From: Bdellovibrionaceae bacterium UBA2466
GTDB taxonomy: Bacteria > Bdellovibrionota > FAC87 > UBA2466
Length of the DNA: 10,143 bases
Direction: 5' to 3'
Assembly: GCA_002342225.1 (NCBI GenBank)
Contig: DDPO01000093.1
Coordinates: 1-10,143, forward strand
The translations under genes and the position numbers were made by a program. The notes under the pieces were generated by a model, which had not been told where the DNA came from, made no database searches, and worked only from the letters and a program-made list of their open reading frames with translations. Below are positions 1 through 5,913 of this stretch, in pieces. Within the stretch, counting starts at the first letter, position 1; every line of letters begins with the position of its first letter.

Positions 1-566
1 CCAGCAGAAAGAGCCTTGGGATTTTTAAGCTGGGGTACGTCTAACTGACCAAATTCGTTGTATCCCCAGCACTTCACGCCTTCGTCATCTAAAGCACAGG
101 TATGGATCGTTCCAGCACTGATCTCTTTTGGGTTTTTTAGGCGCGGAACTTGGGATTGACCGAATTCATTTTGCCCCCAACATTTCACCCCTTCATCATC
201 TAAGGCACAAGTGTGAAACCCGCCCAAAGCCAATTTCTTCGGATTTTTTAAAGAGGGCACATCGGTTTGACCAAAACCATTGTGTCCCCAACATTTCACG
301 CCATCGTCATCAATGGCACAAGTGTGAAGTCCTCCTGTGATAAATTCTTTGGGATTTCTGAGGAGCGGCACTCCTTTTTGGTTTTCCGAAAGATATCCCC
401 AGCATTTCACGCCGTCATCATCGAGTGCACAAGAAAGTGAACCTCTGGCACTGATTCGCTTTGGATTTTTTAGCGCTGGGACATCTGTTTGCCCATACTG
501 ATTCCATCCCCAACATTTGACTGTATCCGAAGCGAGAAGACAAGTGTGAGATGCACCTGTGGAGAT
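1..566 (-). repeat. 111-bp coding tandem repeat (RCC1-like units)
   Basis: Five full 111-bp units lie at 566-456, 455-345, 344-234, 233-123 and 122-12, with a sixth beginning at 11. They stay in phase with the reading frame, so each encodes 37 residues. Units 3-5 are the most alike, repeating the Asp-Asp-(Asp/Glu)-Gly-Val-Lys-Cys-Trp-Gly core. Unit 2 is the most diverged after the Trp-Gly and lacks the FGQ-x-DVP stretch. Unit 1 has LLASDT where the others have the Asp-rich core. The array continues off the left edge. Confidence 0.9.
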
Positions 567-629
567 TTGATTTGAAAAACCAAGGGTAGAGAAGCCGAAG
601 AGAAAAATTAAAAAAACAGTCCGTTTCAT
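1..629 (-). CDS. Exported RCC1-like repeat protein, 3' part missing (runs off left edge)
   Basis: The first 209 codons are visible and open; no stop is reached before base 1. The ATG at 629-627 is preceded by AAAGGTGAG (642-634), a good ribosome binding site. Residues 1-19 form a signal peptide (MKR, then a Phe/Leu-rich core, ending GFS), so the product is exported. From residue 22 the protein consists of head-to-tail 37-residue repeats: five complete (22-58, 59-95, 96-132, 133-169, 170-206) and the start of a sixth. The consensus carries HTCALDDDGVKCWG, then N-x-FGQ-x-DVP and LKNPK. The Cys-Ala-Leu...Cys-Trp-Gly pattern is that of bacterial RCC1/alpha-tubulin-suppressor-like propeller repeats, although the unit is shorter than the usual RCC1 blade of about 50-60 residues. 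Two cysteines per repeat, in an exported protein, may form disulfides. The cellular role is unknown; such proteins are usually surface or secreted binding proteins. It is divergent from the hydrolase gene downstream. Confidence 0.85.
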   Translation of the reverse strand, partial: MKRTVFLIFLFGFSTLGFSNQISTGASHTCLLASDTVKCWGWNQYGQTDVPALKNPKRISARGSLSCALDDDGVKCWGYLSENQKGVPLLRNPKEFITGGLHTCAIDDDGVKCWGHNGFGQTDVPSLKNPKKLALGGFHTCALDDEGVKCWGQNEFGQSQVPRLKNPKEISAGTIHTCALDDEGVKCWGYNEFGQLDVPQLKNPKALSA

Positions 630-718
630 GAGACTCACCTTTGTTAAATGAAACATCTGAAAAACGGGCGAGACCTTAGCAGTTTTTTAAGGAGTGCCGC
701 AATGACTAAAAATAATTC

Positions 719-742
719 CTGAGCAGATTTTGAGTTGATTTT
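719..742 (+). promoter_or_regulatory. Candidate shared regulatory element, copy 1
   Basis: This stretch reads CTGAG, two bases, then GATTTTGAGTTGATTTT (726-742). The same arrangement, differing only at the two middle bases, occurs at 2693-2716. The 17-bp core is itself a direct repeat of GATTTT with an 11-bp period, about one helical turn. It lies in the 272-bp gap between the divergent RCC1-like gene and the hydrolase, so it could act on either. I see no convincing -10 box at a standard distance from its TTGATT. Its function is inferred from recurrence alone. Nothing else in the 630-901 gap is recognisable. Confidence 0.3.
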
Positions 743-901
743 TATCTTTTCAATCGAAATGGGGAAGTATCTCTGAGGCACCCACTTCCTCTTCGTACGG
801 GAAGCCTCGATTGCGTTGAATTGTTAAGAAAACAACACACAAAAGCTCTGAAAAAAGGAATTAAACGAACCGATGCGTTAGTTAAATGGGTTCAAGTGGG
901 T

Positions 902-1627
902 ATGGGCTTTTTCTTAAAATTTCTTGCACTATCTCTGCTGTTTTCTGTCTCTGGACTTTTCGCTGGAGAAAGTACGGAGATCTCTCCCAAAATTCTTTTT
1001 CACGGGGGTGGGGGTGGGGCGCCTAAGTGGGCCACTGATATGTCCTCGGCAGCCGATCAATTGAAACGCTTGGGCTTTCCGAAAGAACATATTTTCAAAG
1101 TCAATTATCCCGCGCAAAAAAATATCTCGGACATCGTAGCTGTGCTGGAACCTCAGTTAAAAGGTTTTATGGGTCGATACCCAAGCGATACGGAATTTGA
1201 TGTCATTGGCCATTCTTTGGGGCATGCGGTTTCATTGGTGACCATGGCGAGACTTGGTTTATTATCCAAAATTAGAAAACTGATTGGAATTGCTGGAGTG
1301 ATGTTTGGTCAACTGGGAGAGAAGCCAGGGCTATGTCGTTTGACTTTTTTAGCTTCTCGTTATTGTGGGGATATTTTTGATCTGCTGATCGGGACGACAC
1401 GCCCGCTTTTGATTGAGGATATCATTGAAAAATACCCAGAGGAAATGGAGAAAATACAAAAATGCTCACTCTTTTCTCCCGATGATGGGAGACTCGTTCC
1501 TTTTGATTCAGGTGCTTTTCAAGACGGTGTTAATATTTCTCTACCCAACGTGAAGCATTTACAATTTAAAAGCTCATCGCAAGTTTTTGATACGATGAAA
1601 CAAGAGTGCTTTGGTGGGGAGTTTTAA
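902..1627 (+). CDS. Secreted alpha/beta hydrolase, class-2-lipase-like
   Basis: A predicted exported serine hydrolase of 241 residues, probably a lipase or esterase. The frame is open from a TTG at 821, but the ATG at 902 gives a clean signal peptide (about 22 residues ending LFAG), so I place the start there; no strong ribosome binding site supports either choice. Numbering from 902, the oxyanion-loop strand ILFHGGGGGAP is at about 31-41. The nucleophile elbow GHSLG has Ser105, the acid is Asp194 or Asp195 in SPDDGRLVP, and the base is His219 in NVKHLQF. The order, spacing and C-terminal pattern (acid, then a DG.N stretch, then His followed by SSQV) resemble Bacillus LipA-type lipases. The elbow has His after the second Gly where GHSxGG is common. 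Four cysteines may form disulfides in the periplasm or outside. It stands alone, with no gene coupled to it. The substrate cannot be told from sequence. Confidence 0.75.
   Translation: MGFFLKFLALSLLFSVSGLFAGESTEISPKILFHGGGGGAPKWATDMSSAADQLKRLGFPKEHIFKVNYPAQKNISDIVAVLEPQLKGFMGRYPSDTEFDVIGHSLGHAVSLVTMARLGLLSKIRKLIGIAGVMFGQLGEKPGLCRLTFLASRYCGDIFDLLIGTTRPLLIEDIIEKYPEEMEKIQKCSLFSPDDGRLVPFDSGAFQDGVNISLPNVKHLQFKSSSQVFDTMKQECFGGEF
1004..1031 (+). other. G-rich tract inside the hydrolase gene, possible G-quadruplex
   Basis: Three runs of 5, 5 and 4 guanines are separated by single T bases (1004-1019), and a further GGG lies at 1029-1031. This encodes the five-glycine oxyanion loop. Four G tracts of three or more with short loops fit the usual quadruplex pattern. 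Long G runs also favour slippage, which here would frameshift the enzyme early. Folding and slippage are both inference. Confidence 0.45.
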
Positions 1628-1806
1628 GATAATTAGATAGTTCATTTCACAAGGTCACCTATTTGCGTTCTATGATCCACATCGGCTTCAACGCGGGTCC
1701 AAGAGAGACAAAAACCGTCAATCCATCAACAACCTAAACAAATAACTCCGGTCGACAACGCACGAAATCTGGGTATTTGAATTGCATTGCTCCCCGAGCG
1801 GCGGAA

Positions 1807-2559
1807 ATGGGGTTTGGTGTGAAGGCTAAGTTGTCTATTGCTGTTTTTCTCATAGTGGTCGGAGTTTGTCGTGGCCAAGATTGGCCCATTCCGAATTCTT
1901 CTCTTGAAGCCCTATTAACTCGCTCCAGTCGTTGGAATACTTTATCATCTGAGAAACAAGCGGAAACTCGCGCTAAACTCATTTACGCTCTCAAGCTAGC
2001 CGGCAGTTTAGAAGCTCACAAGACCTTTTTTAATTTTATGAAAGCTGAGTGGGATAGCAATGCCGCAGAAGCAAGAAAGAAAGAACTCATTAAAGAAGCT
2101 GAAACTTTGGCCTTGGAGTCTGCCAAAAAAATAATCGCCAAGTGGGTAGATTCGAAAACCGCGAATGGAAAACCTATAACTGCTCAACACCTTATTTATC
2201 AGATCACAGGGCGAAATCTCTCCACGGAACAGTATAATGAATGGGACAGGTTCTTAAACGACCAAGGGGAATTGAACCTAAAATCCTGGGCCCTCGGAGC
2301 CGACCCCGCACTCCCAGAAAAAGAGAGAGCTTCAAGTGATCTCCTTCTGTTTCTTTCAAAAACATACGCAGGATCTCCCGCTGAAAGAAGAGCAGAAAAC
2401 TTGAGAAGGCAAAAAGACATGGTTTTCACTTACGACACTTATGGTTTTAGCGCCGGTTCGAGTTTTTCCTCTCATGACTCATCAGGTTCACCTCGCCCTT
2501 GCGGAACCCCAAGCTCCAACGCTCCTACTTTGCGGCCCGAGTATAATGGTAGGCAGTAA
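1807..2559 (+). CDS. Hypothetical exported protein, helical with Ser/Pro/Gly-rich tail
   Basis: I do not recognise a family. The frame is open from a TTG at 1777, but the ATG at 1807 places a basic N-terminus and a hydrophobic core (LSIAVFLIVVGV) directly at the start, a signal peptide likely cleaved before QDW; a GTG at 1819 is also possible. From 1807 the product is 250 residues. The body (about 30-210) is charged and looks mostly helical, including a Lys/Glu/Ala-rich stretch near residues 85-113. The last 40 residues, after TYDTYGF, are rich in Ser, Gly and Pro and look disordered. Only two cysteines are present, one of them in the signal peptide. The 179 bp upstream show no clear promoter or ribosome binding site, so the start is uncertain. 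It follows the hydrolase on the same strand but is not closely coupled to it. Confidence 0.6.
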   Translation: MGFGVKAKLSIAVFLIVVGVCRGQDWPIPNSSLEALLTRSSRWNTLSSEKQAETRAKLIYALKLAGSLEAHKTFFNFMKAEWDSNAAEARKKELIKEAETLALESAKKIIAKWVDSKTANGKPITAQHLIYQITGRNLSTEQYNEWDRFLNDQGELNLKSWALGADPALPEKERASSDLLLFLSKTYAGSPAERRAENLRRQKDMVFTYDTYGFSAGSSFSSHDSSGSPRPCGTPSSNAPTLRPEYNGRQ

Positions 2560-2692
2560 GAAATAGTCGTCTTCTTTTTTTGGGCATAACCTTCACAGCG
2601 GATCCCAACTCTTTTTTTTTGACAAGAGACCACAAAGCCTTTTCGGTGAACTATAATTATTTGTGATGGGGCTGGGCAAAAATAAATATTTG

Positions 2693-2716
2693 CTGAGGCG
2701 ATTTTGAGTTGATTTT
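2693..2716 (+). promoter_or_regulatory. Candidate shared regulatory element, copy 2
   Basis: This repeats the element at 719-742: CTGAG, two variable bases, then GATTTTGAGTTGATTTT (2700-2716). It ends 102 bp before the ATG of the secreted-protein pair. Its TTGATT (2709-2714) could be a -35 box with ATAAAA (2732-2737) as a weak -10 at 17-bp spacing. Alternatively the GATTTT direct repeat could be a regulator site. A partial third copy, GAGTTGATCTTTT, lies at 2758-2770, just after a matching AACTC arm. The rest of the 2560-2818 gap is A/T-rich with several T tracts and no recognisable gene. Confidence 0.35.
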
Positions 2717-2818
2717 AGGGCGCTCAAAACAATAAAAACAAATCAAAACAAACTCTCGAGTTGATCTTTTTTTTATTTTCCACTACCTGTTTCACACACT
2801 GAAGTTTAAGGAGCTTAC

Positions 2819-3334
2819 ATGAAAACTTTATTGTTTCTTTTTGGAATCCTCTTTTCATCGATGATATTAGCAAACTCTCCGATGAGACGAGCTGATTTTG
2901 AAGTGTATGGCTACGTGGTCGATGTTTACAATAACACCAAGGACCTAGCTTTTCAGTTGAACGGAAAAAGTATTATTAATCTCTCTGACACTAATGACTG
3001 TACTCTGTTAATCAATCAAAAGCCTCAACGTTGTGTTTGGAGCAGTTACTTGTCATCCGAGGGACCCAGTGTCTACGATGTCGATTTTCAATGGCAAGAT
3101 TTTGTGGGGCTCATTAGAAATGAGGCTCAGCTTCAAGGGGCGGCTTCTACATTTTTTGAAGTCCTAGAAAAGTATTTTTCAAATAGTAATTCGAGGGTCG
3201 TAAATATCATCGTAGGCAATGGCGCTTTATCGCAGTACACGAAGAGAGTCAGCCGATATTTTCGGCCCTCATCGGGCGGGCAGTTTGAAGTGGTTTTAGA
3301 TTTGCGCGCGCGTGAAACACACGAAATTCCCTAA
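2819..3334 (+). CDS. Hypothetical exported protein, 171 aa
   Basis: No family recognised. The ATG at 2819 follows AAGGAG (2808-2813) at 5 nt, so the start is well supported. Residues 1-19 form a signal peptide (MKT, a Leu/Phe core, ending ILANS). The mature part begins with a likely beta-strand region (FEVYGYVVDVYNN) and contains two cysteines, in NDCTLL and QRCVW, about 11 residues apart, which may pair. A possible helix follows (LQGAASTFFEVLEKYF), then a strand VVNIIVGNG, and the C-terminus is basic. It is probably periplasmic or secreted and a single domain. The next gene starts 19 bp after its stop with its own strong ribosome binding site, so the two are likely co-transcribed. Nothing in it suggests an enzyme. 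Confidence 0.75.
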   Translation: MKTLLFLFGILFSSMILANSPMRRADFEVYGYVVDVYNNTKDLAFQLNGKSIINLSDTNDCTLLINQKPQRCVWSSYLSSEGPSVYDVDFQWQDFVGLIRNEAQLQGAASTFFEVLEKYFSNSNSRVVNIIVGNGALSQYTKRVSRYFRPSSGGQFEVVLDLRARETHEIP

Positions 3335-3340
3335 ATTAAT

Positions 3341-3345
3341 GGAGG
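3341..3345 (+). promoter_or_regulatory. Ribosome binding site deciding the start at 3354
   Basis: GGAGG lies 8 nt before the ATG at 3354. The same frame is open back to a GTG at 3312 inside the preceding gene, but that codon has no such site, and starting there would put 14 polar residues before the signal peptide. Confidence 0.8.
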
Positions 3346-3353
3346 AAAATAAA

Positions 3354-3659
3354 ATGGAAAGAAAACTCATGGGACTTGTCTTATTGGCTGTGGCTTTAGT
3401 TGTTCCTGTAACCAGTTCTTTGGCGCAGGATAATAATGAAACTGAAGTCAGCTTTGAGCGAGCAATGGAAATTGAAATTGCTGCGATGGAAGCTCTTGCC
3501 CGTCGTGGATTTCGTTGCTGTGCCGCAGATGCAGGTTATGAAGAGCACGGAGACCACTGTGTAGAAGCGGTCACCAATGTCGGAGGTGAAGCGAGAGCCT
3601 TACAAGTATGCAAAACCTTTCACCCTCAGTGCGTAAGCCTCGGCTGCGCAGCCCACTAA
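3354..3659 (+). CDS. Small exported cysteine-rich protein, 101 aa
   Basis: No family recognised. The product starts with a clear signal peptide (MERK, a Leu/Val/Ala core, ending SSLA before QDN). The mature part, about 78 residues, has an acidic N-terminal half and a C-terminal half with six cysteines: an adjacent pair in FRCCAAD, then single ones in DHCVE, LQVCK, PQCVS and LGCAAH. An even cysteine count in an exported protein suggests up to three disulfides. Histidines close to the cysteines (EEHGDHC, C-terminal CAAH) leave metal binding as an alternative. It follows the 171-residue exported protein by 19 bp and is probably co-expressed, which could mean a shared complex or an effector and partner pair. 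That pairing is inference. Confidence 0.75.
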   Translation: MERKLMGLVLLAVALVVPVTSSLAQDNNETEVSFERAMEIEIAAMEALARRGFRCCAADAGYEEHGDHCVEAVTNVGGEARALQVCKTFHPQCVSLGCAAH

Positions 3660-3680
3660 AACACAGTAAGTACTTTTTCT

Positions 3681-3715
3681 CCCCTTCTGGAATCTTAAGT
3701 AGAATCCGGCAGGGG
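3681..3715 (+). other. Intergenic hairpin
   Basis: CCCCTTCTGG (3681-3690) can pair with CCGGCAGGGG (3706-3715), giving nine of ten pairs including one T-G wobble, around a 15-base loop. It sits 22 bp after the stop of the cysteine-rich gene. There is no T run directly after it on either strand, so it is not a standard intrinsic terminator. It could protect the upstream transcript's 3' end. The remaining sequence to 3823 shows no clear promoter. Confidence 0.35.
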
Positions 3716-3823
3716 TTCCACTAGGAAACTCACAACTTAGAACAGACAGTTCAGTTCTATTAAATTACTGTATTCCTTGAGTCCACGTCCCTCGGCACAT
3801 TGTTTGCTTTTGGTGTCGTTCGG

Positions 3824-4612
3824 ATGCGTGTGCTGAAGCTGTACGTTTTTCTCCTGTTGCTTTCTACCGCTCAAGCGTTGAGCGATTGCGAAGCTTTGAT
3901 TGCAAATCTTGCGAAAAGATCAACCGACTCCCCATTAGCTTTTCCCAAGTTGGCACTGATAGAGCAGGAATTGGGACAGAGATCCTTAATCGATATCCAA
4001 AAAGAATCACATAAAGATACCATTCAAGCGCATAATAAAAAAACATTGGAAGCGTTAGCCGAGCCGCAACAGAAGGGGGGAGCCGTTCTAAAGGGCGGAG
4101 TTACTTTTAGACAGGCCGATTTGTTAGTACGTTTTGTGGGTGAACACCCGACTCATGGATCGGACAAAGAAGCGAGATTTGATCCGGATGGCTGTTTTGG
4201 TTTTTGTTTCGGAAGAGCTACTCTCATTCACAGTGAAGCCTTATCGAGAAATGTTCCTCCGTATCTTATCAAGAAAATTTGGGCTGTAGGATCCTTAGAG
4301 GAGCGCCGGTGGGAGTTTCATGTTTCGGCACTTATAAAAGCCGAATCGAAAAGTGGTTGGTGGGCATTGGATCCGATTTTTCACCGGGCCATGGATGTTC
4401 GAAATTGGATCTTACAAATGGAATCCTTCTCAGATGATGGCCGTATGATGGTTTTTGTGACAGAAGCCAATAGATTTTCTGTTCATTCTGCAAGAGCGTA
4501 TTCCACTGTTGATCTTCTCGGAGATGGTAAAAGTGATTTCTATAACGGCTATTTTAAAAGTTACCTCGAGGAATTATTAACCAAGCCCCCGCCCGAGCCT
4601 TTTCTTAAGTAA
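3824..4612 (+). CDS. Exported protein-glutaminase-like protein (putative protein deamidase)
   Basis: The frame is open from a TTG at 3800, but the ATG at 3824 starts directly with a signal peptide (MRVLK, a Leu-rich core, ending STAQA), giving 262 residues. The mature N-terminal region to about residue 90 is charged and may be a propeptide. The core then shows CFGRA with Cys128, WEFHVSALI with His166, and WALDPIF with Asp183. This order and the spacings (38 and 17 residues) match my recollection of Chryseobacterium protein-glutaminase, which has CYARA, YHVAI and IIDPS at about 41 and 20. Those enzymes release ammonia from protein-bound glutamine. A second cysteine, Cys124, lies four residues earlier and is the alternative nucleophile. 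If correct, the substrate would be extracellular or host/prey protein. Similarity beyond the triad is low, so a related transglutaminase-like fold is possible. The gene ends directly against asnS. Confidence 0.6.
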   Translation: MRVLKLYVFLLLLSTAQALSDCEALIANLAKRSTDSPLAFPKLALIEQELGQRSLIDIQKESHKDTIQAHNKKTLEALAEPQQKGGAVLKGGVTFRQADLLVRFVGEHPTHGSDKEARFDPDGCFGFCFGRATLIHSEALSRNVPPYLIKKIWAVGSLEERRWEFHVSALIKAESKSGWWALDPIFHRAMDVRNWILQMESFSDDGRMMVFVTEANRFSVHSARAYSTVDLLGDGKSDFYNGYFKSYLEELLTKPPPEPFLK

Positions 4613-4620
4613 TTAAGGCT
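4596..4620. other. Inverted repeat across the convergent gene junction
   Basis: AGCCTT (4596-4601) and AAGGCT (4615-4620) are perfect inverted arms around a 13-base centre that holds both stop codons, TAA at 4610-4612 on plus and TAA at 4615-4613 on minus. A smaller inner hairpin, CTTAA-GTAA-TTAAG (4604-4617), competes with it. There is no T run on either side. It might slow polymerase in both directions, but as a terminator it is weak. Confidence 0.35.
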
Positions 4621-5908
4621 TAATTCTGTGAATGAGTCTCGGGAAAGCGGCAGCTTCTCGTAAGTGATCAAGTCCGCAGATCCAAGAGATGGTCCTCTCA
4701 AGGCCCAAACCAAATCCGGAGTGGGGCACGGAACCATATTTGCGAAGGTCGAGATACCAATCGAAATCCTCTTCTCTTAAACCGTGTTCGTGGATTCGTT
4801 TTTTGAGAACATCGATATCTTCTTCCCGTTGACCGCCCCCGATAATTTCACCGTAGCCCTCAGGTGCGATGCAATCACAGCCCAAAGCGAGCTTGGGATT
4901 TTGAGGATCGTGTTTCATGTAAAAAGCTTTGATCTGTGCTGGGAATCGGTGAATGAAAATAGGCCTATCAAAATCTTCAGAAACCGCACTCTCTTCAGGG
5001 GCTCCAAAATCATCTCCCCAGCTTACTTGGTGGCCTTTGCGTTTTAAAATATCAATAGCTTCATCATAAGAAACTCTGGGGAACGGGGCTTTCACATTTT
5101 GTAGTTTAGTAGTATCCCGTCCTAAAATAGCAAGTTCCTGAGCGCATTCTTTGAGCACGTATTGAACCGTATACTCTAGAAATCGCTCTGCGAGTTTCAT
5201 GTTGTCATCAAGATCATTAAAAGCTACTTCCGGTTCGATCATCCAAAACTCAGTGAGATGCCTGCGAGTTTTGCTCTTTTCGGCTCTGAAAGTAGGCCCA
5301 AAGCAATATACTTTTCCGAAAGCCATAGCAGCAGCTTCTCCATAGAGCTGTCCGCTCTGAGAGAGATAGGCTTTTTCTCCGAAATACTCAGTTTCAAAAA
5401 GAGTGGAAGTCCCCTCACACGCTGCCGGAGTAAAAATAGGAGTGTCAATGAGCGTAAAGCCATCTTGATCAAAGAAATCTCTTACCGCTTTTACAAAGCG
5501 ATCTCGGATTCGTAAAATCGCGTGAGGTTTTTGCGATCTTAACCATAAGTGGCGATTGGAAAGAAGAAAATCGGGGCCATGTTCTTTGGGGCCCAATGGA
5601 TAGTCCTGAGCAATCTGCAGAATTTGGAGATCAACTCCATCGAGTTCAACCCCGATAGGTGACCTCTTGTCCTCTTTGACTTTGCCTGTGACAATGAGGG
5701 AGCTTTCCTGGGTCAAAGTATCTAATTTCGCGAAGATTTCTTCTGAGACATTCCCTTTAAACCAAACGACTTGAACGATTCCACTGCCATCTCTCATTAA
5801 TAGAAAACGGAGTTTTCCCGAGCTTCGAATATTGTAGACCCAACCTCTAAGTTCTACAGTTTCGCCGATCTGGTTTTTAAGTTCACGGATAGTGGTTCGT
5901 ACTGCCAT
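4613..5908 (-). CDS. asnS: Asparaginyl-tRNA synthetase
   Basis: Charges tRNA-Asn with asparagine in the cytoplasm. The 431-residue product has the class IIb layout. An OB-fold anticodon-binding domain covers residues 18-100 ([15 protein letters not shown]), a linker carries [10 protein letters not shown], and the catalytic domain starts near 131. Motif 1 is around [15 protein letters not shown] (152-166), motif 2 is [19 protein letters not shown] (203-221), and motif 3 is [12 protein letters not shown] (398-409). [15 protein letters not shown] (350-364) is characteristic of AsnRS and argues against AspRS. The protein ends [10 protein letters not shown] rather than the FPRTPG-type ending of the E. 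coli group, pointing to the other bacterial/archaeal-like AsnRS subgroup (from memory). The ATG is 5 bp after the secF stop, with only a weak GGTG upstream, so translation is probably coupled to secF. Confidence 0.95.
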   Translation of the reverse strand: MAVRTTIRELKNQIGETVELRGWVYNIRSSGKLRFLLMRDGSGIVQVVWFKGNVSEEIFAKLDTLTQESSLIVTGKVKEDKRSPIGVELDGVDLQILQIAQDYPLGPKEHGPDFLLSNRHLWLRSQKPHAILRIRDRFVKAVRDFFDQDGFTLIDTPIFTPAACEGTSTLFETEYFGEKAYLSQSGQLYGEAAAMAFGKVYCFGPTFRAEKSKTRRHLTEFWMIEPEVAFNDLDDNMKLAERFLEYTVQYVLKECAQELAILGRDTTKLQNVKAPFPRVSYDEAIDILKRKGHQVSWGDDFGAPEESAVSEDFDRPIFIHRFPAQIKAFYMKHDPQNPKLALGCDCIAPEGYGEIIGGGQREEDIDVLKKRIHEHGLREEDFDWYLDLRKYGSVPHSGFGLGLERTISWICGLDHLREAAAFPRLIHRIKP

Positions 5909-5913
5909 AGAAA

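Noticed and set aside
128..340. Plus-strand open frame with repeated PNIS/HKCE patterns
   Set aside because: It is the complement of the RCC1-like repeats on the minus strand; its periodicity comes from that gene and it has no ribosome binding site.
1..566. Regular spacing suggestive of a CRISPR array
   Set aside because: The 111-bp period is a multiple of three, the units are in frame with a signal-peptide gene, and there are no short identical repeats with unique spacers.
821..901. Upstream TTG start giving the hydrolase 27 more residues
   Set aside because: The extension is Lys/Arg-rich, unlike a signal peptide, and would bury the hydrophobic export signal; no strong ribosome binding site precedes the TTG.
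1671..1736. Short ATG open frame of 21 codons between the hydrolase and the next gene
   Set aside because: No ribosome binding site, no hydrophobic or recognisable content, and too short to support.
2571..2620. T tracts after the 1807-2559 gene as intrinsic terminators
   Set aside because: No stable GC-containing stem precedes either T tract; only a 5-bp A/T pairing (AAGAA/TTCTT) was found.
2619..2657. TTGACA (2619-2624) and TATAAT (2652-2657) as a promoter
   Set aside because: Both boxes are perfect, but the spacer is 27 bp, far from 16-18. No good -35 lies at the right distance from TATAAT, and CACAAA...TTTGTG around it is probably chance.
3681..3715. Hairpin as a rho-independent terminator of the cysteine-rich gene
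   Set aside because: No T run follows the stem on the plus strand, and only AGAAAAAG follows on the minus strand; kept as a plain hairpin.
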